Shown piece after piece: positions 46,734-56,496 of a DNA stretch of 64,000 bases. How positions within the stretch are numbered: position 1 is the stretch's first letter; the number at the start of each line of letters is the position of its first letter. The notes under the pieces were generated by a model. That model had not been told where the DNA came from and did no database searches. It was given only the letters and a program-made list of their open reading frames with translations. The position numbers and the translations under genes are program-made. The DNA lies in assembly GCF_024055895.1 (NCBI RefSeq), contig NZ_JAMXLE010000011.1:1-64000 (forward strand). Direction: 5' to 3'. Origin of the DNA: Rhizobium sp. L1K21. GTDB taxonomy: Bacteria > Pseudomonadota > Alphaproteobacteria > Rhizobiales > Rhizobiaceae.

Positions 46734-49127
46734 ATGCTTCAGACATATCTCCATGAGCCACAGGTTGAACTTCACCAAATCCTGGATGCTGCAAACGTGG
46801 CAGGTCGCATGATCCAGCCCGCCTTCCCCCTGGAGGCAACCGTTGCCGTCAACCCGTTCCTCGGGCACACCGGTGATGATCTGGCCACGGCCTCCGCGCG
46901 GCTGAGGCGGGTCGCTGGTGCCCGCGCTACACAATCAGCCCACGATTATGCGCGGGCAATCCGTGAGGGCCAGATCACCGACAAAGATCTTGCAGATGCC
47001 CTCGCGGCATCATCACACGCTGTGAAACCATCCGACGTTTCCGCGCTCAAGGGGCTATTGAATGGGCCTGATGACGCGGCGGTGCCTTTGCCTACACTGG
47101 CTGATCTGGCGGCCGGAGAAACCGGAATACACTGGCCGTCGATTGTCGAGAAGACGTTTGGACTGTGGGCTGCCGGATATTTCGACAAAGGCCAGGCGCT
47201 TTGGTCGGCCTCTTCGCATCTGGGTGCCTACGCGGCGTGGAGGGCTTGGGCCACGCACGATCTGACGCCCGAAATTGCCGGTTTAAGCGGATTGTGCGCG
47301 CATGTGAGTGAAGCCCCGGACAGCGCGGAACGGGCGATCTTGAGAGCAGCCGCAACAATCGGGTTGAGCCCGTCTGCAGCGCCATCTGCCTTTCACCGGC
47401 TTCATATAGATATCGGCGGTTGGTCACAACATGCACGCTGGATGCTCTGGCAGGCGGAACTCGCCGGTGGCAGCGACAACACCCTCCTTGAGCTTCTCGC
47501 GATCCGGCTGGTCTGGGAAGAGGCGATTATCCATTATGCACCCAACATCGTCGATGCGTGGCAGGAGGTTGTCAAAGCGCATGCCGAGCCGATTTTGCCG
47601 ACAGCCCAGGAGATCGGCCTTGCCATTTTTCAGGACGCGGCCGAACGCGCCTATCAACGCCAGATGGAAGAGACAATGCCGCGCAAAAGCGTCCCAGACA
47701 TGAAGGGGCACAAAAGACGGCCAAAACTGCAAGCCGCTTTTTGTATCGACGTCAGGTCCGAGGTGTTTCGACGCGCGCTGGAAAGTGCGGACGCAGGCAT
47801 TGAAACAATCGGCTTTGCCGGCTTCTTCGGACTGCCCCTCTCACACAAGGCCGAAGGGTCTGATATATGCGAAGCACATCTCCCGGTCCTGCTGTCGCCC
47901 AAACTTGAGACAAGTAGCCATTGTGATGCAAAACATGAGCATAATCTGCGGATAAAAGGCAGGGCAGCGCGGGCATGGGGACGCTTCCGGCAGGCCGCTG
48001 TGTCTTCCTTCGCCTTCATCGAAGCCGCCGGGCCGGTCTATGCTGCCAAGCTTGCCGGGGATAGTTTCGGCTATGCCGGGAAAAAATCGAAAGCCGCTCC
48101 AGCCCCACATCTGATTTCCACACTCTCGTTGGAAGAAAAAGCCGGAACCGCTGCTGCCGTTTTGAAAGCCATGAGCCTGACAAAGAATTATGCACGAGTG
48201 GTTCTGCTGCTCGGCCATGGCGGACGGATGACAAACAATCCCCATGAAAGCGCCTATCACTGCGGGGCGTGTGGCGGCTACACAGGCGAGGTCTCGGCAC
48301 GACTTCTCGCTCAGCTTCTCAATGATCCCGAAACGCGCTCCGCTCTCAAGACGCAGGGTATTATCATCCCCGACGATACACGCTTTGTTGCTGGCCTGCA
48401 CGAAACAACCACGGACAGAGTCACGGTTTTCGACGCCGACCTGCCGCCCGCCAGCGGCTGCGATTTGGAACAGATCCACGCATGGTTGAAACAAGCAGAA
48501 GACCTGGCCTGCCTGGAGCGGTCCGTGAAGCTGCCTGGCGCAGAACCCGGCTTGATGGCGCAACGCGCGCGCAACTGGGCAGAAATCAGGCCCGAATGGG
48601 GGCTTGCCGGTTGCGCCGCGTTCATTGCCGCACCACGCGCCCTCACAGCAGGTGCCAGTCTCGATGGTCGGGCCTTTCTGCATAGTTACGACTGGCAGCA
48701 GGACGAAAACTTCGAGACCCTGGAGCTCATCTTGACAGCTCCGGTTGTGGTGGGAAGTTGGATCAGCCTCCAATATTACGGCTCGGCTGTCGCGCCAGAT
48801 GTTTTTGGCGGCGGCAACAAGCTTATTCATAATGTGGTTGGCGGCATCGGCGTTCTCGAAGGCAATGGGGGACGTTTACGCACCGGATTACCACTGCAGA
48901 CAATCCATGACGGCGAAAAGTGGATGCACCACCCGCTCCGCCTTTCGGTCATGATTGAGGCGCCTCAAGAGGCGATCACCGGTGTCCTGAAGAAACATCA
49001 AGAGCTTCGCACGCTCTTCGACCACAGTTGGTTGCACCTGTTTGTCATGAAAGAAGGACGGGTCAGCTCCCGCTATCTGCCGGGACTGTGCTGGGAAAGC
49101 GCGGCGAACCAAGCTCTCGCTTCTTGA
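46734..49127 (+). CDS. dabA: DabA, catalytic subunit of a DAB inorganic carbon transporter (DUF2309)
   Basis: 797-residue soluble, membrane-associated protein with a beta-carbonic-anhydrase-like zinc site: C337 and D339 in FCIDVRSEVFR, H495 in LLGHGGRMTNNP and C510 in AYHCGACGGYTGEV. The 15-residue H-to-C spacing is the same as in characterised DabA. The complex takes up inorganic carbon, probably by one-way hydration of CO2 energised through DabB. No carboxysome, RuBisCO or carboxylase genes are near, so it may support anaplerotic carboxylation. Confidence 0.9.
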   Translation: MLQTYLHEPQVELHQILDAANVAGRMIQPAFPLEATVAVNPFLGHTGDDLATASARLRRVAGARATQSAHDYARAIREGQITDKDLADALAASSHAVKPSDVSALKGLLNGPDDAAVPLPTLADLAAGETGIHWPSIVEKTFGLWAAGYFDKGQALWSASSHLGAYAAWRAWATHDLTPEIAGLSGLCAHVSEAPDSAERAILRAAATIGLSPSAAPSAFHRLHIDIGGWSQHARWMLWQAELAGGSDNTLLELLAIRLVWEEAIIHYAPNIVDAWQEVVKAHAEPILPTAQEIGLAIFQDAAERAYQRQMEETMPRKSVPDMKGHKRRPKLQAAFCIDVRSEVFRRALESADAGIETIGFAGFFGLPLSHKAEGSDICEAHLPVLLSPKLETSSHCDAKHEHNLRIKGRAARAWGRFRQAAVSSFAFIEAAGPVYAAKLAGDSFGYAGKKSKAAPAPHLISTLSLEEKAGTAAAVLKAMSLTKNYARVVLLLGHGGRMTNNPHESAYHCGACGGYTGEVSARLLAQLLNDPETRSALKTQGIIIPDDTRFVAGLHETTTDRVTVFDADLPPASGCDLEQIHAWLKQAEDLACLERSVKLPGAEPGLMAQRARNWAEIRPEWGLAGCAAFIAAPRALTAGASLDGRAFLHSYDWQQDENFETLELILTAPVVVGSWISLQYYGSAVAPDVFGGGNKLIHNVVGGIGVLEGNGGRLRTGLPLQTIHDGEKWMHHPLRLSVMIEAPQEAITGVLKKHQELRTLFDHSWLHLFVMKEGRVSSRYLPGLCWESAANQALAS

Positions 49128-49140
49128 TGAGTTTCCCACA

Positions 49141-49166
49141 TGCCGCTCCACACTTTCGGAGCGGCA
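49141..49166 (+). terminator. Hairpin downstream of dabA
   Basis: TGCCGCTCC and GGAGCGGCA form a 9-bp stem with an 8-base loop, 14 bp after the dabA stop. It lacks a following T-run, so it may end or stabilise the transcript. Confidence 0.5.
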
Positions 49167-49247
49167 AATATCATGCCGAAGATCAGCACACTGTTTGGTC
49201 TGGAAATTTGCAAAAAGATCTTCTTTTTTGCCAAACCCTGCCGGCAA

Positions 49248-49262
49248 TTAACGCTTGATTAA
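49248..49262. promoter_or_regulatory. CtrA-type box upstream of the parA-like gene
   Basis: TTAA-CGCTTGA-TTAA, exact TTAA-N7-TTAA, extended by CC to TTAACC. It lies 53 bp before the parA-like start, a position compatible with overlap of a promoter -35 region. Confidence 0.65.
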
Positions 49263-49314
49263 CCATAAATCAGCTTAGAATTGACAAGACTTTTTCACCG
49301 AGGCGGGACCAAAG

Positions 49315-50037
49315 ATGTCGGTTATTACATTCGCAAATACCAAGGGTGGTGCCGGCAAGACCACGGCGGTCTTGATTCTTGCATGCGAATTGCAGCGGAT
49401 GGGGTATTCGGTTGCCGTTTTCGACGCTGACCCCCAACGCTGGATTTCCAAATGGTTTGAGCAACTCGGCGACAAAAGGCCCAAGGGCCTTTCTGTGGTT
49501 TCCTATATCACGGCCTCAAATCTCGATCTCAACATTCGCGAATTGAAAAACAGCGTTGATTTTCTGCTGATCGACCTGCCCGGTGCGCGCAGCCCGCTTC
49601 TGGCCCAGGCACTTGGTTATTCCGATTATGTCCTCATTCCCGTGCAAGGATCGGCCATGGATGCGCAAGGGGCCGCCAATGTCATTGAGCTCCTACAATA
49701 TCTCGACATCAAGGCCGGCCTTCATATCCCCCATTCCGTCTTGCTGACCCGCATAAACCCGATGGTTACAACCAGGGCCTTGCAGGCCGTCAAGGAAATG
49801 CTGGAAACCAAGCGGGTGCATCTTTTGGAAACCCCCATCATCGAACGCGCGGCTTTCCGCGACGTCTTCGGTGTTGGGGAGACGCTTTACACCATGGACC
49901 CGCAGCGGGTGAGCAATCTCGAAAAAGCCCAGCACAACGCACATATGCTGGGCATGGAGGTGTTTCGCCGCATCCTGCCCTATGTAACAGCAAGGGCGCA
50001 AAGGTCAGAAAGCAAACCGCTGCTCAACGTCGCCTGA
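49315..50037 (+). CDS. ParA-family ATPase (orphan)
   Basis: 240-residue ParA/MinD ATPase with deviant Walker A KGGAGKTT (10-17) and FDADPQRW / LLIDLPGARSPLL as the A' and B motifs. There is no DNA-binding N-terminal domain and no parB partner, as in VirC1 and in PpfA-type ATPases that position chemoreceptor arrays. It is convergent with the che operon (5 bp between stops), so a role in placing the soluble receptor cluster is possible but unproven. A CtrA box precedes it. Confidence 0.82.
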   Translation: MSVITFANTKGGAGKTTAVLILACELQRMGYSVAVFDADPQRWISKWFEQLGDKRPKGLSVVSYITASNLDLNIRELKNSVDFLLIDLPGARSPLLAQALGYSDYVLIPVQGSAMDAQGAANVIELLQYLDIKAGLHIPHSVLLTRINPMVTTRALQAVKEMLETKRVHLLETPIIERAAFRDVFGVGETLYTMDPQRVSNLEKAQHNAHMLGMEVFRRILPYVTARAQRSESKPLLNVA

Positions 50038-50042
50038 TCTGG

Positions 50043-51785
50043 TCAGAAGAGAGCGTCGTCGAAAAGATCCTCGTCGTCAGTCTCATCCTTGGCAGCCACT
50101 GTCTCGGCAGGCGCTTCCGTGACCTGGCTGAAAATGCGGGAATGTACGTCACGCTCAGACTTCATCGTATACGTCTTGTAGATATCCGTGGAGATGGCAG
50201 AAATGAGGGCCTCTCGGCCTGTCATCTCTGTGTGAGCGGCCTTTGCAGAGGATGTGCTTTCTGCGCAGTCAGCGATAATATCCTGAATGGATTGATGGAA
50301 ATTAAGCCCGGACTCAGCATTTGCGATGCAGTTTGCAACATTCTGCCCGCTTTCGCGCAGCGCGGACATTTGTGTTTCCAGTGAATCGGCGGCTTTCATC
50401 ACGTGGACGAGAGCGATATCGATATGGTTGGCGAGATCATCTGAACCTTCGCCGCCACTATCGCGCATTTCTGATGCCATTTGATTAAGTTTGTGCAAGT
50501 GACCAAGCGTAAGTTCGCCGGTCTCATCCAGCTTGCCGGAGAATGTGCGCAATTCGCTTGTCACAACATTGATGGCACGCCCTTCTTCGCCAAGCCGCCC
50601 GCACCGCAGATTCGTGTTGAGCGCCATATATTGAATATCGGTTCGCACAAGCTGGATCGTCTCGATCCTCTGCACCAGGGCATCAACAATCCGGCTGGCG
50701 GACTGGCTCAGTTGAATGGCTTCCGTTGCCGATTTTTCCACTTCACCAACCGCGCGTCGGGCATTTTCAAGCCCGGACTGAACGGCTCTCAAGGGGGAGG
50801 CTTCGTTTTGTGTTCTCTGTGGCAACATGGTTTCGTGAAGCTCTACCAGTGAAGCGGCATCGGCAAAAAAGGCCTGAATGTTGCTGACAATCTTGCTGCA
50901 TTCACGTCCAAAGTCCCCAGCCAGCTCTTTGAGCTGTTCATGGACCAGCGTTTCCACCGAACCCATCAGTACATTTCTTTCATCGTTTGAAAGCGGCACC
51001 TGCTCGGCGGCCATATGGCTTTGCGCGATGGAAAATGCAGTCTGGCAATGTTCAATACGCTGGCGGGTTACATCGCCGATCTGCAGTGACGATAGGCTGC
51101 TTGCCAGACGGCCTTGAACCTTCTGGGCCATGTCGCCGATCTTGGTTGCAACCTTTGCCAGAGCAGCCCGCTGCACCTCGATCGCCTCGGCATTTGCTGA
51201 AAGGTCTGCGACGATTGCAGGAATGCCGTCAGCATGCTGCTGCATTTTCTCACCGCCCGCTTTAGAGGCCAGGGCGATCATGCCGTGCAACTCGCCAATC
51301 TGACTTGACAGCGAAGCAACCTCACGCGTCGCAAATTGAATGCGCTCGATGATTTCAACAGCAAAACCGGCAAAATCCGGAATATTTGCGCCAGTGATCT
51401 TGGCTGTTGTCGCAAATGTTCTCAAATAGCGCAGCGTTTCTTCCATATCCGCAATATGGCCTGAAAGGGCGCAGCCTTCCGCTCCGATTGCCTCCAGCCT
51501 GCGGTCTCGCAACGCCTGAGCTTCGGGAAGGCTCGCGATCAGCCCCGCCGTCAGCTTCAGTTCCGAGGTCGCTTCCTTGGCCTCTTCTTCCTTCAGCGCG
51601 CCGGTGACCTTTTCCAACGTCTGCGTCAGCTGCGTGAAGACATCGAGGACCGACACCAGAAGTGTGCCGCCCTCCAGGAAACGCTGCTCGATTTGCGCCC
51701 GGGCATGCTCTAGGTTTCCAGCAATGTCATTGGCTGGCCCATTGGAGCCGAAACCAGATAGTTCCATCTTAGCCGTGGTTTTCAT
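50043..51785 (-). CDS. Soluble MCP-like coiled-coil protein with divergent tip
   Basis: 580 residues, no membrane segment, mostly long helices. The hairpin tip at 386-418 (YMALNTNLRCGRLGEEGRAI, then NVVTSELRTFS) is recognisably derived from the MCP signature [14 protein letters not shown]-GxGFAVVA, but key residues differ (Cys395, Gly396, Leu398), so CheA/CheW contact may be altered. A Cys/His-free, Asp-rich tail (DDEDLFDDALF) ends the protein. It is the last gene of the che operon, 115 bp after cheB. It may be a cytoplasmic receptor or a scaffold. Confidence 0.7.
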   Translation of the reverse strand: MKTTAKMELSGFGSNGPANDIAGNLEHARAQIEQRFLEGGTLLVSVLDVFTQLTQTLEKVTGALKEEEAKEATSELKLTAGLIASLPEAQALRDRRLEAIGAEGCALSGHIADMEETLRYLRTFATTAKITGANIPDFAGFAVEIIERIQFATREVASLSSQIGELHGMIALASKAGGEKMQQHADGIPAIVADLSANAEAIEVQRAALAKVATKIGDMAQKVQGRLASSLSSLQIGDVTRQRIEHCQTAFSIAQSHMAAEQVPLSNDERNVLMGSVETLVHEQLKELAGDFGRECSKIVSNIQAFFADAASLVELHETMLPQRTQNEASPLRAVQSGLENARRAVGEVEKSATEAIQLSQSASRIVDALVQRIETIQLVRTDIQYMALNTNLRCGRLGEEGRAINVVTSELRTFSGKLDETGELTLGHLHKLNQMASEMRDSGGEGSDDLANHIDIALVHVMKAADSLETQMSALRESGQNVANCIANAESGLNFHQSIQDIIADCAESTSSAKAAHTEMTGREALISAISTDIYKTYTMKSERDVHSRIFSQVTEAPAETVAAKDETDDEDLFDDALF

Positions 51786-51900
51786 ACTGGATACCTATTT
51801 TCTCCGTTATTGCCGCTATCAAAGACGAAATCCGGAAACATTTATTAAAAGGCCAGAAGCTTCTTCTTATCGTGATTAACAGGTGGTATCCGGCCTGCAT

Positions 51901-52995
51901 TCACCCCAAATGACGGCGGTCCGCAGCCAGCACTTCGCGTGCGATTTGCTCCAGGGGCACAATGCGGTCGACGCCACCGTGGGCGATCGCCTCCTTCGGC
52001 ATACCGAAGACGACAGAGGTGGCCTCGTCCTGGGCGACGGTAAAGGCCCCAACCTCATGCATCTCTTTCATGCCGCGCGCACCATCGTCGCCCATTCCGG
52101 TCATGATAACGCCCATGGCGTTGCTACCGGCAGAGCGCGCCGCAGAGCGAAACAGCACATCGACTGAAGGTCTGTGGCGGGAGACCAAAGGCCCGTCCTT
52201 GACCGCCACGACATAACGTGCGCCCTGGCGTTCCAGCAATGTGTGCCTGCCGCCCGGCGCGATCAGAACATGTCCGCGCAGAACAGGATCTCCGTGTTCT
52301 GCTTCCTTGACCTCCACCTCGCACAGTCCGTTCAATCGATTGGCAAAAGCTGCTGTGAACTTTTCCGGCATGTGCTGAACGATAACGATCCCTGGGGTGT
52401 TGGCTGGAAGAGCGATCAGAAACTCGCGCAGCGCCTCCGTGCCGCCTGTGGAGGCTCCCACGCAAACGACCATCTCCGTGGTCTTGGCCATCGCGCGCGC
52501 CGACGGCGGCGGCAATACCGCGTCTGCGGTCAGTTTGGCCTGTATTTTACCAGAGGCAGGCTCAAGCCGCCGGCGCGCACCCAAGCGCGCAGAAGCTGCC
52601 CCCTTGACGGCTTCCCTGATCAGTGCACCACTTTCTGCCAAATGGTCGGCTGCGGCGATTTTGGGTTTCAAAATCACATCAACCGCGCCGGCTTCCAGCG
52701 CCTGCATCAGCGTTTCCGATCCGGCTTCCGTCAGCGACGAGCACATCACCACAGGGATCGGATGTTGCGACATCAACTTGCGCAGAAATGTGATGCCATC
52801 CATCTTTGGCATTTCCACATCCAGGGTGATGACATCAGGAATCGACTCCTGGATTTTCTTGGCGGCCATGAAAGGGTCAGAGGCAACACCCATGACCTCA
52901 ATCTCGCCATCGGCCTCCAGCACCTGCGTCAAGGCCTGGCGGACACTTGCAGAATCATCAACGACAAGAACGCGGATTTTCCGACCCTTCAACAT
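51901..52995 (-). CDS. cheB: CheB, protein-glutamate methylesterase
   Basis: 364 residues: receiver domain (1-120, phospho-acceptor D59 in [12 protein letters not shown]), linker, and methylesterase domain with S182 in [13 protein letters not shown]208 in VQHMPEKFT and the Asp in [10 protein letters not shown]. It demethylates and deamidates chemoreceptors under control of CheA. The stop of cheR lies just upstream. Confidence 0.95.
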   Translation of the reverse strand: MLKGRKIRVLVVDDSASVRQALTQVLEADGEIEVMGVASDPFMAAKKIQESIPDVITLDVEMPKMDGITFLRKLMSQHPIPVVMCSSLTEAGSETLMQALEAGAVDVILKPKIAAADHLAESGALIREAVKGAASARLGARRRLEPASGKIQAKLTADAVLPPPSARAMAKTTEMVVCVGASTGGTEALREFLIALPANTPGIVIVQHMPEKFTAAFANRLNGLCEVEVKEAEHGDPVLRGHVLIAPGGRHTLLERQGARYVVAVKDGPLVSRHRPSVDVLFRSAARSAGSNAMGVIMTGMGDDGARGMKEMHEVGAFTVAQDEATSVVFGMPKEAIAHGGVDRIVPLEQIAREVLAADRRHLG

Positions 52996-52997
52996 CG

Positions 52998-53906
52998 TCA
53001 GATCTTTCTAAATACCGTGTTTGCCACCTGCTTGACCGGCAATGCAAACCCCGTGATGGTTTCAGAGTGGCCCACGTAGAGATAACCGCCGGGGATCAGA
53101 TTATCGCAGAGTCGCGTCAGGACCCGCTCCTGTGTCGGTTTGTCGAAATAGATGAGGACATTGCGGCAGAAGATGACGTGCATGGGATCGCCAACATTAT
53201 AACTGCTGTCCATAAGATTCATGCGTGCAAAGCCGATCCTGGACCTCAAATGCGGATGGATACGCACTTCACCACGGTCGATGTTGCGTGCCTCCATGAC
53301 ATACCTTTTTCGCTGCTCGCCGCTGACCGGGCGCAACATTTCTGCGGGGTAAATACCGCGCTGCGCAATTTTCAAAACATCGGTCGAAAGATCGGTTGCC
53401 AAAATCGCGTAATCGAGCTTGCCATTGGCGGCGATGTAGTCTTCCATCACCATGGCGAGCGTGTAGGGCTCGGCTCCGGTCGAACAGGCCGAACTCCAGA
53501 TACGCAGCCGCTGATAGCCTGCCGATTTCAATGTCGGTAGCGCGGAGGCGATCATATGCTCGAAATGCTTGGGCTCACGGAAAAAATCCGTTTTGTTGGT
53601 CGTGACCGCGTCGATGAGATGTATTGCCTCGGTTTCCAGCCCGCCCTGTTTGAACAGGAAATCACAGTAGTGGTTGAGGTCTTCAAAGCCGGCGGGACGC
53701 AACCGGCGCCTGAGTCTGCCTTCCAGCATCGTTCGTTTGCTTTCGGGCATTTTGATGCCGCTGTAATCGTAAATATAGCGGGCAAGCAAATTGAAGTTGC
53801 GCGGGCTTAGACCGGAAACGGCTCGCTGCGAGAGACCCGGCTCTAAAGACCTATCAAAACTGGCTGCTGCATTCATGCTCGTGCTCAAACTCGCTCCTAC
53901 GCTCAT
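52998..53906 (-). CDS. cheR: CheR, chemoreceptor methyltransferase
   Basis: 302-residue SAM-dependent methyltransferase with the helical N-terminal domain, [17 protein letters not shown], the SAM loop [17 protein letters not shown] and [15 protein letters not shown]. It methylates glutamates of the receptors. Start overlaps the cheW stop (ATGA) and it precedes cheB by 2 bp. Confidence 0.95.
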   Translation of the reverse strand: MSVGASLSTSMNAAASFDRSLEPGLSQRAVSGLSPRNFNLLARYIYDYSGIKMPESKRTMLEGRLRRRLRPAGFEDLNHYCDFLFKQGGLETEAIHLIDAVTTNKTDFFREPKHFEHMIASALPTLKSAGYQRLRIWSSACSTGAEPYTLAMVMEDYIAANGKLDYAILATDLSTDVLKIAQRGIYPAEMLRPVSGEQRKRYVMEARNIDRGEVRIHPHLRSRIGFARMNLMDSSYNVGDPMHVIFCRNVLIYFDKPTQERVLTRLCDNLIPGGYLYVGHSETITGFALPVKQVANTVFRKI

Positions 53907-54403
53907 ACCGCTTTGGCTTGCAGTTCTCCAAAAGACCCAAGCGAACGGGCTTCGGAATCGGAAAACAACTTCGCCAGGTCAACGATCACAACAAAGTCCT
54001 TTTCGCGCCGAACAACGCCCGCGATGTAGTCAGACGGCCAGCGAACCCCGATGTCGGGGGCGCTTTCGATCGCATCGGAACGGAAAGAGGCAACTTCATA
54101 GACCCTGTCCGCGACAAGGCCCAAGGTGAGAGCCCTGCCGGAGATCTGTACATCAATCACCAGGATTCGGGTGTGCAGGGTCTTCTGCGTCTTGGACATG
54201 CCAAGACGCAGGCGCAGATCGATGACAGGGACGCCCTGACCACGAACATCCCTGAGGCCGAGAAGGTATTCCGGTCCATGCGGTATGCGGAAGGCATCCT
54301 CATGATCCAGGATTTCCCGAACCACTTCAACCGGAACGGCAAAGCATTCGTCTTCCAGGCTGAATGTGACGTATTGTCCTTCAGATGCTGTAACAGCCAT
54401 CAT
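53903..54403 (-). CDS. cheW: CheW adaptor protein (second copy)
   Basis: 166-residue Che[41 protein letters not shown] and [13 protein letters not shown] are the usual two-beta-barrel landmarks. Links receptors to CheA. Overlaps both its neighbours by 4 bp. It is distinct from the CheW at 58.2-58.7 kb, so two adaptors are available for different receptors or array positions. Confidence 0.93.
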   Translation of the reverse strand: MMAVTASEGQYVTFSLEDECFAVPVEVVREILDHEDAFRIPHGPEYLLGLRDVRGQGVPVIDLRLRLGMSKTQKTLHTRILVIDVQISGRALTLGLVADRVYEVASFRSDAIESAPDIGVRWPSDYIAGVVRREKDFVVIVDLAKLFSDSEARSLGSFGELQAKAV

Positions 54404-56322
54404 GCAGTCTCCTTGAAATCCGAGTCGTCAGCGTCAGGACCACCCATCGACATGTCGAGCGCGAACCCCTTTGCAAGGGCCTGCTGAGCGCTCACGCTCT
54501 GACCCATTTTGGTTGATGGCGCTCTCGTGGACATGCCCGCCGCGCTTGGCTTGGTTTGGACGGCAGGTTTGCGCACTGTCCGCTGGCTCAAACCGCCGGC
54601 ACTATCCACCTTGAAGAAGGCAATGGATGCCTGCAGCTCTTCAGCCTGAGAGGCCAGTTCTTCCGAGGTTGACGACATTTCTTCCGAGGCCCCGGCATTT
54701 TGCTGGGTCACTTTGTCAAGCTGCTGGATTGCTTCGTTGATCTGGGAAGCACCGATATCCTGTTCGCGGCAGGCGGCCGAGATTTCAGCAACCAGCTCCG
54801 CTGTCTTGCGAATATCCGGAACCAGTTTGGAAAGCATCTCGCCAGCATCGGTAGCAACGGCAACCGTCTCACCGGAAAGGCCGGAGATTTCGGCGGCAGC
54901 AGCCTGAGACCGTTCGGCAAGTTTGCGAACTTCAGAGGCAACCACGGCAAAGCCCTTGCCATGTTCGCCCGCACGGGCTGCTTCAACTGCCGCGTTGAGC
55001 GCAAGAAGGTCGGTCTGGCGGGCAATTTCCTGAACAATGGAAATCTTTTCCGCAATCGTTTTCATGGCCCCAACCGCCTTGGTCACCGCTTCGCCGGACA
55101 TTTCCGCATCGCGAGCAGACTGGCGGGCAATCTTTTCAGTCTGTGCAGCATTATCTGCATTCTGCTTGATATTGGCAGCCATTTCTTCCATCGAAGCGGA
55201 TGCTTCTTCAGCAGAAGAGGCCTGTTCTGTTGCACCCTGCGACAACTGTTCGGAGCCGGAAGAAAGCTGCTGGCTGCCGGAAGACACGTTTTCGGATGCA
55301 GCAAGCGCATCAGCAACAACGCCACGCAGGCGCTCAACCATGGTTTCCAACGACTTGCCCAGGATATCCTTTTCAGAGAGAGGTTTCGGGCTCACTGTGA
55401 GATCGCCACCGGAGATCTGATCTGCAATCGTTGCAGTGCTGCGCAGATTGTTGACCATGTCTGTGAGGTTGCCAGCCACTTCGCTGCTCAAGGCACCGTA
55501 ATCGCGCTCAAGCTTCTGACTGAGATCGCCAACGGAAACAGCCTTCAGAACCGAAGAAATATCACGGAATGCCGCTTCTACAGCCTGTGAGGCACCCTGC
55601 ATTTGCCCCACTTCGTCCTGACGCCCGGTTTCAAGTGGTGTGGCCAGCTTGGCCAGAGCCTGGTTAACGGTACCGATCGGCTTGGCGATAGTTTTGGTCA
55701 TCACGAAGCCGATGACGACGGAAATGCCGAGGCTGATCAGCAGGCCAGCAATGATAACCGTTGTCATCAGATTGAGTGCGTCTTCCTGAGCCGCCTGACG
55801 CGTTGCAAGCAAGCCTTTCTCAGTGTCGATGACTTCCGCAACCTTCTTGCGCAATCCGTCCATGGATTGCTTACCGGCACCGGAGATTTCGATCCTGCGT
55901 GCCTGCTCTAAAGTCGCCGGGTTGGCCATCAGGGCGATCGCGCGCTCGGCAACCGAATTATGCCAGGTCTCCGCCATGTTTTTGATCTCATCAAGCCGCT
56001 GCTGTTGAGCCGGATTGTCCGACGTCAGCGTCTTGGCTTCGTTCCAGAACGTGTTGAATGAAACCCAACCGGACTTGTAAGGCTTGAGAAACTCGTCCTT
56101 GCCAGAGAGGAGATACCCGCGGAACCCGGTTTCCTGGTTGACCATGCTCGAAACGATACCATCCGCCGCGCTGATCACCTTCATTGTATGTTCGTTCCAA
56201 TGCGTTGTCTGCTTGACTTCATTGGACTTGAGGAAAACCACAGTGTTTATAGCAAGCGAGGCGAGAATGATGAGTCCGAGAAAGAGCATTAGCTTCTTTG
56301 GTATGGATAGATTATTTATCAT
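54400..56322 (-). CDS. Methyl-accepting chemotaxis protein with CHASE3-like sensor
   Basis: 640 residues. First membrane helix at about 10-30, periplasmic CHASE3-like domain (35-180, with [19 protein letters not shown]), second helix at 186-210, HAMP region (208-262), a second HAMP-like stretch to about 320, and a cytoplasmic signalling domain from 328 with the tip [20 protein letters not shown]. The signalling half is almost identical to that of the adjacent MCP. The C-terminus [17 protein letters not shown] is shared with it too. Ligand unknown. Confidence 0.93.
   Translation of the reverse strand: MINNLSIPKKLMLFLGLIILASLAINTVVFLKSNEVKQTTHWNEHTMKVISAADGIVSSMVNQETGFRGYLLSGKDEFLKPYKSGWVSFNTFWNEAKTLTSDNPAQQQRLDEIKNMAETWHNSVAERAIALMANPATLEQARRIEISGAGKQSMDGLRKKVAEVIDTEKGLLATRQAAQEDALNLMTTVIIAGLLISLGISVVIGFVMTKTIAKPIGTVNQALAKLATPLETGRQDEVGQMQGASQAVEAAFRDISSVLKAVSVGDLSQKLERDYGALSSEVAGNLTDMVNNLRSTATIADQISGGDLTVSPKPLSEKDILGKSLETMVERLRGVVADALAASENVSSGSQQLSSGSEQLSQGATEQASSAEEASASMEEMAANIKQNADNAAQTEKIARQSARDAEMSGEAVTKAVGAMKTIAEKISIVQEIARQTDLLALNAAVEAARAGEHGKGFAVVASEVRKLAERSQAAAAEISGLSGETVAVATDAGEMLSKLVPDIRKTAELVAEISAACREQDIGASQINEAIQQLDKVTQQNAGASEEMSSTSEELASQAEELQASIAFFKVDSAGGLSQRTVRKPAVQTKPSAAGMSTRAPSTKMGQSVSAQQALAKGFALDMSMGGPDADDSDFKETA
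54604..55341 (-). repeat. Duplicated MCP signalling module, copy 1
   Basis: This 738-bp stretch encodes the kinase-control region of the first MCP and is very similar to 56695-57432 (constant 2091-bp offset), differing mostly at scattered synonymous or conservative positions. Sensor halves are unrelated. Confidence 0.75.
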
Positions 56323-56455
56323 TGAGGCACTTCCTAAAGAGAAGGGGTGAACGGCTGCCGTTTCGACGTGGCGTTGCAGTTTTTTCGATCCACATTTTTT
56401 TGAGAGAAAGTCTCAAGCTTCTCTCCAGCCAGCGATCCATTCACCAGCCTTGCCA

Positions 56456-56474
56456 CGGCGCCAGAATGGCGCCG
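56456..56474. other. Hairpin between the two MCP genes
   Basis: CGGCGCC-AGAAT-GGCGCCG, a 7-bp GC-only stem in the 174-bp gap between the MCP genes. No T-run, so I read it as a transcript-processing or stabilising hairpin, not a terminator. Confidence 0.45.
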
Positions 56475-56496
56475 CAGTCTTGAAAGAAAGCGCGGG

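Noticed and set aside
47841-48830. 329-codon open frame on the minus strand
   Set aside because: It is antisense to dabA, whose zinc-site motifs and length are intact. The translated product shows no recognisable domain and the frame is a by-product of GC-rich codon use.
52174-53079. 301-codon plus-strand frame opposite cheB
   Set aside because: Antisense to a clear CheB with all catalytic residues; the translation is Cys/His/Arg-rich and unlike any protein.
56456-56474. Rho-independent terminator between the MCP genes
   Set aside because: The GC stem lacks a T-run on the leftward strand, and the downstream che genes need the same transcript.
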